Origin: Shinisaurus crocodilurus
Lineage: Eukaryota; Chordata; Lepidosauria; Squamata; Shinisauridae
Direction of reading: 5' to 3'
Length of the DNA: 64,000 bases
Assembly: GCA_021292165.1 (NCBI GenBank)
Contig: JAHFWL010001248.1
Coordinates: forward strand, 1 to 64,000
Part shown: positions 35,994-48,067 of the stretch, in pieces
How positions within the stretch are numbered: the stretch's first letter is position 1
Layout of the letters: every line of letters starts with the position of its first letter
Translations under genes and position numbers: made by a program
The notes under the pieces: model-generated
Database searches by the model: none
What the model saw: only the letters and a program-made list of their open reading frames with translations
Told to the model about the DNA's origin: nothing

Positions 35994-36202
35994 GGCATAC
36001 AAGGCATACTTGTATTTCCTGAGTCTTGGATGCACCTAATCAGTCAGTGCACCCAATACTCACAAGCCAAACGACGTCATAATATTCTACTGGTCCAGAG
36101 CAAAGGAGGAAGTCCATGTGACAGAAAGCTCTACGCAACTCCATACAAATATCATTCCCCCCTACTTCTCACTCCTCTGATTCTGCAATAAGATAACTAC
36201 AC

Positions 36203-36650
36203 TACATTCATTCATTTATTGATGTATTGCGTTTCTATACTGCCCAATAGCAAAAGCGCTCTCAGAGGTTCACAAAAATTAAAACCATAACATACAACAT
36301 GATAAAACATAATATAAAACCTTTAAAAGTTTAAAACAGAATAAAACCAAAGTAAAACCAGAATAAAAGCCAGCAGCAATGTAAAGATGTCAAAACACAA
36401 CAATGCATTAAAAAAAAAACACCTGAAGGACTAAAAAGCCTGGGAAGATAAAAAGGTCTTTACCTGGCACCAAAAAGATCACAAGGTAGGCACCAGGCAA
36501 ATCCCTCTAGGGTGGATATTCCACAACCAGGATGCCACCACTGAAAAGGCCCTCTCTTTAGTACACTAGGAACTGGGGAGCTCTTCTGTGGAAATGGTCT
36601 GGATGTAGATTACAACATCTTGAACAATTAAGATAGCAATCCTTGAGATT
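36203..36650 (-). mobile_element. LINE 3' end (L2-like)
   Basis: Minus strand carries tggtgccaggtaaagacc, ttcccaggctttttagtcc and ends with ctattgggcagtatagaaac and an AT tail, a common reptile L2-type 3' UTR. Confidence 0.55.
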
Positions 36651-36965
36651 TTCTACATGAGTCATTTACATATGCTTACCATTCCCTACTCATGGTTGTT
36701 TATGGGTTCTTTAGATGACATTGTGTCCCTTCAGTTTCACTTCTGTTTGTAAACATCACTTTCTGTGAGTTTTTTTAAGAGCAGGGAAAATGAGGCATCA
36801 TTTTTGATGGCAAAAGAAAATGCTGTTTTTACTTGTGTACTTGTGCTATACCACAGTGCCACCTAGAGGTTATGTAGCGGAAAAGCAGGAAAGGAAATGT
36901 TCCTCATGTAGTGCTTGGGTCTCAATTCTGCGACAAAACCAAAAGAAGATGAAGTGGATACTTAC
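36651..36965 (+). mobile_element. MITE, TTTCTACATGAGGC family, copy 1
   Basis: Shares taccacagtgccacctagag and agcagggaaaatg words with copies at 56.27 and 61.82 kb. Terminus ttctacatgag; right end lost. Confidence 0.65.
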
Positions 36966-36989
36966 CTGTTGATACTTCCCAGGTAAGTA

Positions 36990-37160
36990 TCAACAGCTTA
37001 TTGATACTTACCTGGGAATAAGTCTCATTGAACTCAGTGGGAATTACTTCTGAGTAGACATGCATGCATTGCTCTGTAAGGCTGCAGTCATGTGCACAGT
37101 TACTTGGCAGTAGGCCCCACTGAACACAATGGAATTTACTTCTGAGTCAACATGCATAGG
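36990..37160. mobile_element. Harbinger-like MITE fragments, two in tandem
   Basis: Two copies of (a)ttgaactcagtgggaattac...ttctgagtagacatgcat separated by ggctgcagtcatgtgcacag. Confidence 0.55.
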
Positions 37161-39304
37161 AGTGCACACAAAAGCTATTGCTCATTTTTAGAAAGAAAGG
37201 CTGACTTGAATGTTTCCCTATTCCTCCCGTATTATGCTAGCAGACTACAACCAAATGAATAGCAATGAACAAGCATGCCTTTGATTCTCAACCCCACCAA
37301 TTAAAATTTTCCCTCATGAATTAAAATGCCCTCTGCCAATTAATCAAGTAAAGCTTTAGTTGATTAATTTTCTCATTAAACCAATTCAAAACTGAAGGCC
37401 AGATAAAGCTTGCAGCAATAATTTCTATGGTAAAAACGGAAATGCTTTTTTCATGTGGAGTAACGTATCAGGTTGACACAAAAAACTGTATATTCTTTTA
37501 CTCTAAAGGAGAAATGTTTTGTAAATCAAGCCTTAATATTTCTTACAGGCTAATTACTTCCACTAAGAAAGTCAGAGGAAAGGGAAATGAATCTTGTAGT
37601 TATCACTGTTCTGGGGTTTTATGCCTGTTAGCGATCAGCTTGACATCTGGAGAAAAATTTGTAATGAATGCAATGAATAGTGGAGCTGATTGCAAAATAT
37701 TTGGTCAAGGTGCTATTGTTAGAGATTAGATCAAGGGGGTGGGGGAGCAGAATGATGAACTATGATGCAGTCAGGCAAGATAATCCAACTAGTCCCTTCT
37801 TGGCCCCATTATCTATGTTTCTTTTATTATGGACCAGTGCTTTTACCACATCAGCCAATTTCCTTATCTTCTTTGACAGTTTGTCATGATTGTACCGCCA
37901 GTTGGTTGTTAAAGAACAGCAAAATGTCAAGGACAACCCATTATTTAAGACCCTTACTGGCACAGTGTGGTTAATTTTCATGCATTTCTCGTTACCATGC
38001 TCTTGACAACAGCAAAAAGATGGCATTGTAGTATTATAACCTGCATAACTTGCTCAGAATCAGGTGTATTTAAGTAGGTATTCAATTTCCTCAAATGAGT
38101 TAAGTTCCATAGAAGGAATCAAAACCTACCTATATAGTAGGATGAGTTCCCACAATACATCTTGAGGTGGATGGGTGTCCTGATAAGGAGCGTTCAGAAA
38201 ATGTGACTGCCTTCCTTCACCCTTCCGTACACTCGTGGGGACTGTCCAAATTTGCATTCCTACATCAGATGGGGCTGCAGAAAGAGGATCTCCCAGTCCC
38301 AACATTCACGAGTGGAGCAGCTATTCAGGATCTTTGTGGAACTTCAGGTAGCCTTGCATGTGCAGAACCTCTTCTGTGTTGCCTAAAAAGCTGTAGTCAA
38401 CAGTCATGCTAAACATGCTCAACAATATTTAGTGATATGATTTGTTGAAAGACAGTGCTGGCTCCAGGTTTTTGCACATGTAGAAACCCATTAGGCTTTG
38501 GTTATTTCCAAATGTTTAAACCTGGATTTCCTGTTTCATTTGTTCTGTGAACTACTAACAAGAACCCCCCCCCCAATTTTGAAACAAAAAAATTGACAGA
38601 CATTACCAATGTTAACCTGTCAGATTAGAAAGCCCAATTTGATCTGATTATAGAGTGTGGAGTGCAAAATCCCAGACTTTGGTCCTCTGTGGCTTTCTGC
38701 TTCAGTACAATTTTGGTGCTAATTTGCACATTAAATTTCAGTGTTGAGGTGTTGAGATTTGGAAATGTGTTCCATTACATAGATATCCAATCCTCTCTCA
38801 TTCGAAGGAAGCTTAAGGCTGCAATCCTATACACACATTTACCTGGGAGTAAATTCCATTGAGCTCAGTGAGAATTACTTTTGAGTAGATGTGTAGAACT
38901 GCTCTATAAATCTTGTAGTGCCACCCCGGAATTTCTTACCACTTAGGGAAGTGGAGGCTCTCATAATAATATATCATCATCAGTGTGTACTGCTAGCTAG
39001 AGCATATAGGTTCTGAAAAATAATCACATATGGTCTGAAACCTTAGGGGATGAGGGACTGCCCCCTTCCCTAATGGCACCCCTAATTAGAGCATTGTTGA
39101 GTTTGAGGTTGAAAGTTTGTCGACTGTCATTAGCCTCGAGCATGATGCAGAGAACTAAACCAGGTGTTTAATGAGCGACCCCCAAGTGCTTCTGGCATTG
39201 CTGAACTTTTCCCAAACTCTACAACAGGCTTCAGGGCAAAAGTTCAGGCCAATTCTTCATTCATACCTTGCAAGCTAGCTGTGGCCACCTGACTACTTTG
39301 TACA
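37161..39304. other. Intergenic sequence; one Harbinger-like fragment
   Basis: 38,815-38,920 is another GCAATCCTA family copy. 37.2-38.4 kb is free of recognised repeats and could hold conserved non-coding sequence, but nothing specific is seen. Confidence 0.4.
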
Positions 39305-40310
39305 GGTGGGGCCATGGCTCAGTTAGAGAGCCCCTACTTTGCATGCAGAAGGTCCCAGGTTTGTTCTCCAGCTAGGGCAGGAAAAATTCCTTACTTTAAC
39401 CCATGGGGAGCTGCTGCCAGTCCGTGTCAACAATACTGGGCTAGATGGCATACCCTCCAACATTTCACAGATGAAAATAGGGACACATGTGAATTTGTAA
39501 GAGGTATGGTTAAGCAACATGAAGGTGTGATCAAGAGGATGTGGCCAGGCAACATGAGGGCATGGCCAAGGGTATGGCCAGGCAACCAAAGGGCATGGTC
39601 AAGTACAAAAGTTATTAGAGGAAACGCATAAAATCTTATATGTTATAATTATTACATTATTATATTATATATTATTTTATAATATTTTATAAGTGGCTTT
39701 TGTAATTTTTTAAACCTTACTTAAACCCTTAATTGTTGATATCTGGTGTTTTTCGGGGGGGTGTGTCAGTGCTTGCAGGGCAATCTCTTTCTGTTTTAAA
39801 ATTGTCAGGATTGGCACAAATTCAGCAGGTGAAGCTTACCCACCCACCCCACACCCCCAAACATGGAGCTTCAGAGAGAAGGGGAAGTTTCTTGCACATC
39901 CTTCTGACACTGTAAACTCACCTGTTAGAGGCATAGAGTCAGCTCTGTTAGGAAATAAAATCTTTGGCAATATAAAGATAGGAATCATGTGATAAATTCC
40001 CTCATTAACTTCTCCCTCTGCGTGCACACACACACCCTTGTGTCTGTTCCTTCCCTGCTCTCTTTCTCTCTGTGGGCAGCCGTTTGAGCCTAAGCGAAGC
40101 TATCTTAAAGGGGCCAGGCCAGCTTCAATTTTGCCCATGGCCCTTTTAAGTAGCTTGCAGTTGCAGGAGGCAGGGGAATTTGGGACTCTGCATAACAAAG
40201 TGAGAAGCTGGTGAAGTCTTAAGAGTTTTCAGGATGGTCCTGGCATTTTCAGGGCAGTTGGAGACTATGAGATGGACCAATGGTCTGACTCAGGATAAGG
40301 CAACTTCCTA
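39305..40310 (+). mobile_element. tRNA-derived SINE split by a later insertion
   Basis: 5' half 39,305-39,448 (ggggccatggctcagttaga, gcatgcagaaggtcccaggt); 3' half 40,270-40,310 (agatggaccaatggtctgac, ggataaggcaacttcct). The halves join across agatgg. Confidence 0.75.
39449..40269. mobile_element. hAT-like element inserted into the SINE
   Basis: Ends cataccctccaacattt and cagttggagactatg are inverted relatives. AGATGG flanks both sides (39,443-39,448 and 40,270-40,275), the conserved part of a probable 8-bp TSD. AT-rich interior, no ORF of note. Confidence 0.7.
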
Positions 40311-40670
40311 TGATCCTGTCTTCCTAGAAACATTTTGTCTTGGTTTCCTCGAACTAAGACCACATACAGATTGTTTTGTCTGGAACCAACCTAAGTTTTA
40401 AAAAAACACAGCAACCTCAAACCATATAAACTCTCCTTTAAACAAATCCATTGTTCTGTGTCTTTCCATTCCCTTGCTATGAGTAACTACACGTCCAAGA
40501 AAACCGCTTCACAGTGGACGGCTTCTATGTGCAATGAAAACACAAGGAACAAAAAGACAGTCATTCACCAAAGAACCATTGAGGAAAGACATGGTTTCTA
40601 ACTCTGCTTTTGAAAAGAATTCTGGCTGTTTAGCAGTTGTGGTTGTTTGTAGTTTCTGTCTTAACAATTA

Positions 40671-40868
40671 AGGGTGGTTCCAGATGGAAGATGCCTTGTG
40701 CAGCCATTCCATCTTGTCTTCCTTAATGGATTTCTTTCAAATAAGAAAAAAGATGGAAGAAGCAGTGGGAAATATGGGAGGGTTACAAGTGGAAGATGAT
40801 GACATTTATACCGTCCCCAATTCTCTGTTTCAGGTATGGCAACTGCACAGTAAAAGCCTTGTCTAGCC
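40671..40868. mobile_element. MITE, GGGTGCTTCCAGAT family
   Basis: Starts agggtggttccagatgg, contains gcagccattccatcttgtc and ggaagatgatgaca as in the 58.5-kb copy; ends aaaagccttgtctagcca. Confidence 0.6.
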
Positions 40869-41511
40869 ACACTTTAAGTTTGTTTTGGGATAATTTCATA
40901 CTCTTGTTTATTTTTTTCATACTCTTGTTTATTAACCAGTCATTTCACTGGTTATGTGAGCCTCTCTAAATCTTTCCCCCCCCCCCTTTTTTCTTTATTC
41001 AACATAAGGCTCATCTGATCTTTGTAAATTGCTCCATAGGAAGCGGCCGCAGGGACATAATCGTACAGAGGAAGTTGTATCTGACCTGGCACATTGAAGG
41101 ATAGAGGTTGCCTCCTCCTAGCAACAAATCAGAGAAATGTGGCTGGCTCAATGTGGGTGGCTCAAAAATGTGATGCTGTGCTCACAAATTGCCATGGGAA
41201 AGCAGTGGCCGTATATCCATGGATGCATGGGTCAGATGTTACTTCCTGCATGGAATGCTCCTCAGGCTGCTCTTTGTGGAGCAACTCATAAACATCTGAA
41301 CTGGCCCTAACTCTCTTTTAAGGCCATAGCATATCCGGGATTTATTTTTTCCGTATTAGCTTTAGATAACATGTCTGCTAGCAAGAGCAGGATTTATTTT
41401 AGGCCTAGGGGGCACCGCTTATTAGGAACCTTCTCCCTGCTTTGCATTGCTAAAATATCTTCTCCATTAGATACTTCATCTTCCCTCACCTTACTTCCCC
41501 CACCTCTCCAC
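40869..41511. other. Intergenic sequence, nothing recognised
   Basis: No gene or clear repeat. Confidence 0.4.
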
Positions 41512-41899
41512 CAGGACCGGTGCAAGGGAGTTTGGCGCCCTAGGCAAAATCAGATATTTAGCCCCCCCCCTCCCACTTGAGCCCTCCCTCCCTCCAGCTC
41601 CCTCGGAGCTTACTTCGGAGTAGACCTGTTCTGTACAGTTAAGCACAGCTGGAACTGCTGGAGGCAAAGCGAGGCACCCCGGCTCATCTGGAGCTGTTTT
41701 GGAGCGTGGGTGAAGGAGGGAGGGCGGAAGGAAGGAAGAAAGGAAGAGGGGGGAGGCGGCAAAAGAAGGGAGGAAAGGAAAAGGAAAGTGGCGTGCGTGA
41801 AAGAGAAAGGAAACCACAGGAAGATTATTTTTTTAAAAAAGATTAAGGGGGGGAAGGGGGGGGAGACTGATGAAAAAGGAAAGAGACAGACAGACAGAC

Positions 41900-41930
<31 letters not shown>

Positions 41931-42365
41931 GGAACACAAAATGAACTGAAGTAGACCATTGGAGAAGGGGGAAAGACAAAATAGATTAAGAGGAAGGAAG
42001 AAAAATTAGACTGGCTGGAAGGAAGGGGAGATTTTGCCCACCAGCCTCCCATCATTGGCCCCTGCCCGGGAAGGCAAAGGAGGTGTTTGCAGGTGCATCC
42101 TTCCCTTCGCCCACCAGCCTCCCATCATTGGCCCCTGCCCGCCTCCTCCAGCCTGTCACCTTCTCTGCCTCTTTTGATGCTGGTTGTGAGGAGGAGCCTG
42201 CCTGAAGCTTCAGCAGCGCCAGATTGGAGACGGAGCCCTGAGGTGGAGGAGAGAGAGGGAGGGGTGCGCTTCTTTCGCCTCCCCTTCCCCCGCGTTTCTG
42301 GCGCTCCCATTTAGCCTGAAGCTCTAGGCAGCAGCCTAGTTCGCCTAATGGTAGCACCGGCCCTG
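41512..42365. mobile_element. hAT element, 854 bp, perfect 8-bp TSD (CTCTCCAC)
   Basis: Ends caggaccggtgcaaggg and gtagcaccggccctg. CTCTCCAC at 41,504-41,511 and 42,366-42,373. Subterminal gcgccctaggc and agcctagttcgcctaatgg. The interior holds A/G-rich simple sequence, including (GAAA)n at 41,900-41,930, and GC-rich blocks but no transposase. Confidence 0.93.
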
Positions 42366-42504
42366 CTCTCCACTGGTTGGCTCAGGCAGTGTTTCTAGTC
42401 ATCTCTAATCTCAGAGTATTTGGGAATAACTATTTAGTTCCCTAGTTACTTTGGAGGGCAGGACCTTGCCTTGAACCTTCTAAAAATAATAATCTGTACA
42501 TAAG

Positions 42505-43095
42505 TGTGGAGGAAGGGGGGGCTGGCTGACCCACCACAACCCACCCTTTCCTACCTAAAGGACCCAAGACCCCCAGAGATCTCAAGGTACCAGACTGCCA
42601 GCCTCAGCTGTCTGCAATCTTACTTGAATCTCTGTTCAGGGACTTGCCTTTCTGACTGTAACCTGGATTTAGTTGCTGGAACCACAGAGCAATCTACAAA
42701 CACCATGTGGGGTAAAAAACTAAAGAAGGTTTATTCTGGTAGCATTTTACAACAAAAATAGGGAAATGAGGGAAGCACACGAAATAGAGAGAAATACTTT
42801 GGTACAAAGTAATAGAGCTACAAAATAACAAAACCTGATTCCTTATATCTCTCAGGCACACAGCTAGTTACCTGGGGGTCAGTTCTCTTCCAGGGTTGGA
42901 TCCAGCACAGCTTTGCTGCCCGGGAAGACTACACACCTACTCGAAGGTCTGAGATGGGTAGCCCTCCACAAAGCTTGCCTTGCCAAAGCCCTCATTCAGC
43001 TAATTTCACCAGGAGCTACTTGGGGTCGGATCCTGAGGCTGCCCGAAGGCTTGGACCTCTGCTTCGCTTGCTGCCATTGCTCTACAGCCAGCAAC
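42505..43095 (-). repeat. Inverted partial LTR forming the left end
   Basis: Reverse complement of the right LTR from gttgctgg (45,487) to its terminal CCACA (46,078), about 591 bp. It begins tgtggaggaagg, the complement of the U5 end, directly next to the ATAAG duplication. Confidence 0.9.
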
Positions 43096-43262
43096 TAAAT
43101 CCAGGTTACAGTCAGAAAGGCAAGTCCCTGAACAGAGATTCAAGTAAGATTGCAGAGAAGCTGAGGCTGGCAGTATGGTACCTTGAAATCTCTGGGGGTC
43201 TTGGGTCCTTTAGGTAGGAAAGGGTGGGTTGTGGCGGGTCAGCCAGCCCCCCTTTCCTCCAC
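43088..43262 (+). repeat. Plus-oriented LTR 3' segment adjoining the primer-binding site
   Basis: Matches right LTR 45,904-46,078 (175 bp). It shares the octamer ccagcaac with the inverted segment at the junction, which is the complement of gttgctgg. Confidence 0.9.
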
Positions 43263-43286
43263 ATGGTTGCAGAGGTGGGATTCGAA
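43263..43286 (+). promoter_or_regulatory. Candidate retroelement primer-binding site
   Basis: tggttgcagaggtgggattc then gaa directly after the LTR CA end: TGG plus a T-arm complement (GGATTCGAA), as for priming by a tRNA 3' end. The exact tRNA is uncertain. Confidence 0.55.
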
Positions 43287-44399
43287 ACTGGACCACAGAG
43301 TGGGTGCACATGGGCAAATAGAGATGCTTAGAGAGACTTTGGCACATTGGTAGAGGTTTTGTTATTTTTTTAGAGATTGAAGTGTGAGATTGAGCCTCAG
43401 GGAAAACGTTCAGATTGCGTGGGAGGGGCTACCCCAGTCTGTGGAAGCCTAGCTGCCAGCGGGGAGCATTGAAGGCAAGAAATCTCAACTGTAGAGTGAG
43501 TAAGAAGAGAAAGCAACTCCAAAAAGTTCCAGAACAGCCTGTGTGCCCAGCAAGTGAGCAGAGGGCAGCAAGTGTGTGATCCAAGAGTACCAGAGCTGGG
43601 GGAGCCCTGGCTAGAAGCAAGAAATAGGTTGCGTGTGCGTGTCCCAGAGGCTGGGAGCAGCAGTTGCCAGTGAGTAAGCGGAGGAGGATCCTACCCATCG
43701 AGTGCAAGAAGCGGGAGGAGGAGAGAAGACCAGAAAGCCTCTCTTAAGAGACTTGTGTGAAAGAGCCAACAGCCGTTTGGTGAGTGATTTTTGTTGTGCT
43801 ATGTGCCCCAGAGGAGTTGTCCAGACTTTGGGGTGGGAGGGCACAGTCCTGCCCTACATCTCTCCCACGGGAGGACTCAGATTTTGAACTTGGACTGTCC
43901 AGTCGCTCTTGGGGGGGGGAAGACATCAGAAACCCACCCACCCCAGAAAAAGAGACCTTGTCCCTGTGCTGCCGAAGTGGAGGGCTGAAAGGAGCAGAAG
44001 GAAAAGGGAATTTCTCTCCTAGCTGGCGAAGAGAGAACAAAGGAATTTCCCTCCAGGTGTCTCCAGTGAGAAGAAAGGGGACTGAGATTGGGTGTTGATT
44101 AAAGCCAATAAAAGCTGATGAATTGTTGCTGGAGTGGGAGGGGAGGGGACGGGTGATCCAAGTGTAAGCAATTGAACTATTTGTGTTGTCTTGTCCCCAA
44201 GTGCAAGAGTTAGTCCCAACTGTATCAGGTCAACTTGAAATTTGAATGTGATGATAATGATAATGATGATGATAATAATAATGATGGCTGCATGTGTTCA
44301 AAGTGCCTCGGGGCAGGGAAGAGTTGCCAGAGAAGAATCAGTCAGAAGCAAGAGAACAAAGCAGAAGGCTAAAAGGAATGTTAGAGGCAGGAAGCCCTT

Positions 44400-44815
44400 T
44401 AACGGCTAAAAGATTGCCAGGCTAGTGTTCTAGCCGCCTGAGTAGAGCCTCCATGGCTCAGCATTTAATTCTGAGGGAGACAGTCATCCCGTGCAAGTTT
44501 GGGTAGTAGGCTAAATGAGCCAAGCCCAAGAGGCTAGAAGATTGCCAGGCTGTGTGTTCTAGCCGCCTAGGTAGAGCCTCCATGGCTCAGCATGTAATTC
44601 TGAGGGAACAGTCATCCCATTCATGTCATTGGGTAGAAGGTGCCACAAGCAAGCCTTTGGGAAAAGGGGTGGTGTGTTCAAGTCTGGGTGGTGAGTGCCA
44701 TCAGCAAACCTTTGGAGAAAAGGGGTGGGTGCCACCAGCAAGCCTTTAGAAAAAAGGGGTGGTGTATTCATGTCGTTAGGTAGAGGGTGGCAGAAGCAAG
44801 CCTTTAGAAGCAAAA
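44400..44815 (+). repeat. Internal tandem repeats of the LTR element
   Basis: A unit of about 127 bp (agattgccaggct, tctagccgcct, agagcctccatggctcagca) occurs at 44,411 and 44,538. Then come three to four shorter units around caagcctttgggaaaagggg. Confidence 0.85.
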
Positions 44816-45453
44816 TTAAAGGCGAATTGAAGAGTCACATTTCAGTCAGCAATCTGCCCCCTACAGGCTTGTGAGAAAAGCAGCAACCCTAAGAAGTTTT
44901 TAGACAGAGTGCCAGTCAGGCAACAGAAGGGTTGGGGTTCCCATTTGAATTGTAGATGATGTTTCTTGTATATGCAAAATGATGTAATGTAAACCTGTAA
45001 GCTATTGATTGTGTTTTGATGTTTTCGTTTTGTTTTGTGTGTGTAAGTGAAGAAAGGTGTACTAGTAGTAGAAAGCTAGCGCAAGCTCTTTTCTTTTTAA
45101 GTTAGTGTAGATGAAATGAGAGGGTTAACCCCTCAGTTCATCTTTTTCCCAAAGGGAGGGGTGTGAAGAAAAGAGCCTTTGGGGGTTCCTACATGCACAC
45201 ACACACACACACGCATCCTCATGTGTAAACCAAGTAAGGCTGGTTGGGGGCTGGGAGGAGGCGAAATGTGCATAAAGTATCGGGTGGGGCATGGCGCCTG
45301 AAAGTCCTGAAAAGCCGGAGACCGGGCTTTCAAATGCAAAAGTCATGAGTCCCCCTTCCCTGCCTGGCCAGGTGAAGTTCATCCTGATTGACTAAGAAGC
45401 AGCAGAGCTACAGAAAGGAGGAGGGGAGGGGGGGAAAGGTATATTTCCCAAAG

Positions 45454-46078
45454 TGTGGGTTTTGCCTTTGTCTTTGTCGTCGCGTGGTTGCTGGCTGTGG
45501 AGCAATGGCAGCAAGCCAAGCAGAGGTCCAAGCCTTCAGGCGGCCTCAGGATCTGACCCCAGGTAGCTCCTGGTGAAATTAGCTGAATGAGGGCTTTGGC
45601 AAGGCAAGCCTTGTGGAGGGCTACCCATCTTGGACCTTCGGGTAGGTATGTAGTCTTCCCGAGCAGCAAGGCTGTGCTGGATCCAACCCTGGAAGAGAAC
45701 TGACCCCCAGGTAACTAGCTATGTGCCTGAGAGATATAAGGAATCAGTAGGTTTTGTTATTTTGTAGCTTTACTCTGTGTACCAAAGTGTCTCTCATTTT
45801 TGTGTCCTTCCCTCATTTCCCTATTCTTGTGTAAAATGCTACCTGAATAAACCTTCTTTTGGTTTTTTTACCCCACATGGTGTTTGTGGATTGCTCTGTG
45901 GTTCCAGCAACTAAATCCAGGTTACAGTCATAAAGGCAAGTCCCTGAACAGAGATTCCAGTAGGATTGCAGACAGCTGAGGCTGGCAGTCTGGTACCTTG
46001 AGATCTCTGGGGGTCTTGGGTCCTTTGGGTAGGAAAGGGTGGGTTGTGGTGGGTCAGCCAGCCCCCCCTTCCTCCACA
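45454..46078 (+). repeat. Right LTR, 625 bp
   Basis: TGTGGG...CCACA. TATA-like gagatataagg at 45,731, AATAAA near 45,846 and a U5 of about 210 bp. A purine-rich tract (ggaggaggggaggggggg) at about 45,418-45,436 precedes it. Confidence 0.8.
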
Positions 46079-46083
46079 ATAAG

Positions 46084-47179
46084 GATACATCTAAATCTAC
46101 TATAACAAGCATATGTCTATCAATGAGATTTTCTTGTCATTACAACTTTATTATTATATGAATAATTGGCACATATATAGGCAGGTATCCTGTGCCTTTG
46201 CCATAAACAGCAAGAAAAAATGAAATATGACCAAATTAGACCCACTGTAAAGTTACGGTAAATAACTCAGATTTCAAAAGACAAAGAAAAAACAGCAACC
46301 AACACATTGACAGGAAATAGTAAAATATGAATCACATAAAATTATACTAAATTCTATCACAAATGAGAGATTAAACAAAATCCACCCCACATATAATCTC
46401 TAAGTAGCAATAATATACAAAAGTGGTCAGTCAGAAATCAGCCTGTCTGTGGGCACCAGTAGAAGGTAGAACAGCAGAAAAGAAAAGAAAATTTAACACA
46501 TTGGCTATTCTAGTACCAAGATAGTGATACATAACATCTTGCAATTATTACAAACTATGGCTAGGTGGCAGTATACCTCCAAAAGCTGACCATGTGGTTT
46601 GGTTACAGTCTGAGACCCACTTATGATGGGGAGAGAAAAGCAAGATAAGATCGGGATAGAAATCATAGTTTACTGGAAACTTGTAACTGTTCCATTGCAT
46701 GACAAACCTGCTACTCCTGTCTCCAGCTAGTCAATATTTACCCTGTAATGATGAGCAGAATAAAACATTAACCTGCTTTCCCTCTTCTTTAGTCTGCAGA
46801 AAAATAAAATTCTCATGGAAATATATAATAGTCTAGTTCTGATCATAGACTACAGATATTGCTATTTGGAGAAAGATGTGCCATTTTATTGCTCTTTTCA
46901 TATATTTGGGCAAACGTCCAGATGCCAAACATGTGGCATCATATTGCTCATGAGAGCAGCATTTTCATGCCTAACATTTATGAGATTAACTTCAGTGCAA
47001 ATGTTTGTATATATGTAGAGAGAGCGAGAGATGTCTTGCCAACACAGCATCAAGTTCAAACCATGATTTCTCCCCTCATAGCTCTGGCTCCCGGAACCAT
47101 CAGAGTTTTCCCCCTCCTAAAATAATGTCATGGGAATGCTGAGGTGTTGGATCAAGTGAGATGACTGTCACTCTACGCC
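46084..47179. other. AT-rich intergenic sequence
   Basis: No repeat ends or coding features recognised. Confidence 0.4.
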
Positions 47180-47356
47180 AGGGTTGGGCAATCTTTTCCA
47201 GGTGGAGGGCCGCATTGGTGGCTGGGGAATCCATCAGGGGGCACATTGGTGGGTGGATTTTGTAGCAGGGCAGTGGTGGTTGGGGTCAAGACAGATGGGA
47301 CCACACACACACTAACCGTGCCTTCCTCTCTCATACACCCTTCACTCATATACACC

Positions 47357-47389
<33 letters not shown>

Positions 47390-48067
47390 AGGGTTGGCAT
47401 CCACTGGCATTCTCCCTGTCAAGCAAGCTAGTGGTAGTAGCAATGATGAGAAAAGATGAATAGCAATAGCAGCAGGTAACAGTGGCAGTGAGAAGGCAGA
47501 CCCACTGAGGGAGGAGGCCCATTGAGGGTGTTTAGCCCAAGGGCCCACAAAGCCAGCAATGACACACACACACATCCATTCACACAAATAGACACACAGC
47601 CTCCTCTCCCCGTGATCCTCCTCCCTTAGTGATCCTGATGCACAGTGCTCTCTTGGATGCCCTGGGATCACTGGGCAGGGAGAGGTGAAAGCCTCTCGCC
47701 CCGCCCATGGGAGGCTGGTCACTCCTATATCGGTGGGGCTCCTTTTCCATGACAGGTTTTGCAGCTTTTATTTGGAGCTTCATCGGAGCTATCCATGGTG
47801 GTGAACCTAGTTTGGGTTCACCACCATAAAGCTCATATAAAGTGCCACATAAAGCCTGAAAAACCTGCAATGGAAAAGGAGCCCCACCAAAATAGGAGTT
47901 ACCAGCCTCCCCTGTCCCCACCCCACCAGTGATCCCGATGAAGACTGCTGTCCACATGCTGCTAATAGCGGCACCAGAACATCAATCTGTTCCTTGCTGC
48001 CCAGCTGATGGCCCATCAGCAGGGGAAAGTGGGCAGGGTTCTGCAGGCCACAAGTTGCCCACCTGTG
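47180..48067. mobile_element. hAT-like element with nested palindrome
   Basis: Starts cagggttgggcaatctt and ends caagttgcccacctgtg. 47,709-47,911 is an internal palindrome (gggaggctggt...accagcctccc; ggggctccttttccat/atggaaaaggagcccc; ggtggtgaacc/gggttcaccacc). An (AC)n run lies at 47,358-47,389. No TSD found. Confidence 0.6.

Larger units (their letters stand above)
42505..46078 (+). mobile_element. Non-autonomous LTR retroelement with fold-back left LTR, TSD ATAAG
   Basis: ATAAG flanks the whole element at 42,500-42,504 and 46,079-46,083. The right LTR is 45,454-46,078. A primer-binding-site-like sequence follows the left LTR at 43,263. The 2.1-kb interior has no gag, pol or env similarity, so it depended on another element for enzymes. 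The left LTR is abnormal (see the next entries). The insertion looks fairly young: the two LTR 3' segments differ by few bases. Confidence 0.85.

Noticed and set aside
37427..37729. ORF of 100 codons in repeat-free DNA
   Set aside because: No recognisable motif; length is within chance for 64 kb. Conservation data would be needed.
39305..39380. Possible tRNA gene (ggctcagttagagagc..., ggttt.ttct B box)
   Set aside because: The arms do not fold into a complete cloverleaf and the sequence continues as a known type of tRNA-derived SINE.
42052..42357. ORF of 101 codons inside the 41.5-kb hAT element
   Set aside because: Low-complexity translation of GC-rich transposon interior with no transposase motif.
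42504..46112. Three similar ORFs (MWRKGGLADPPQPTL...) that looked like a small gene family
   Set aside because: All three are the same stretch of the LTR read from its U5 end; the similarity is repeat identity and not a gene family.
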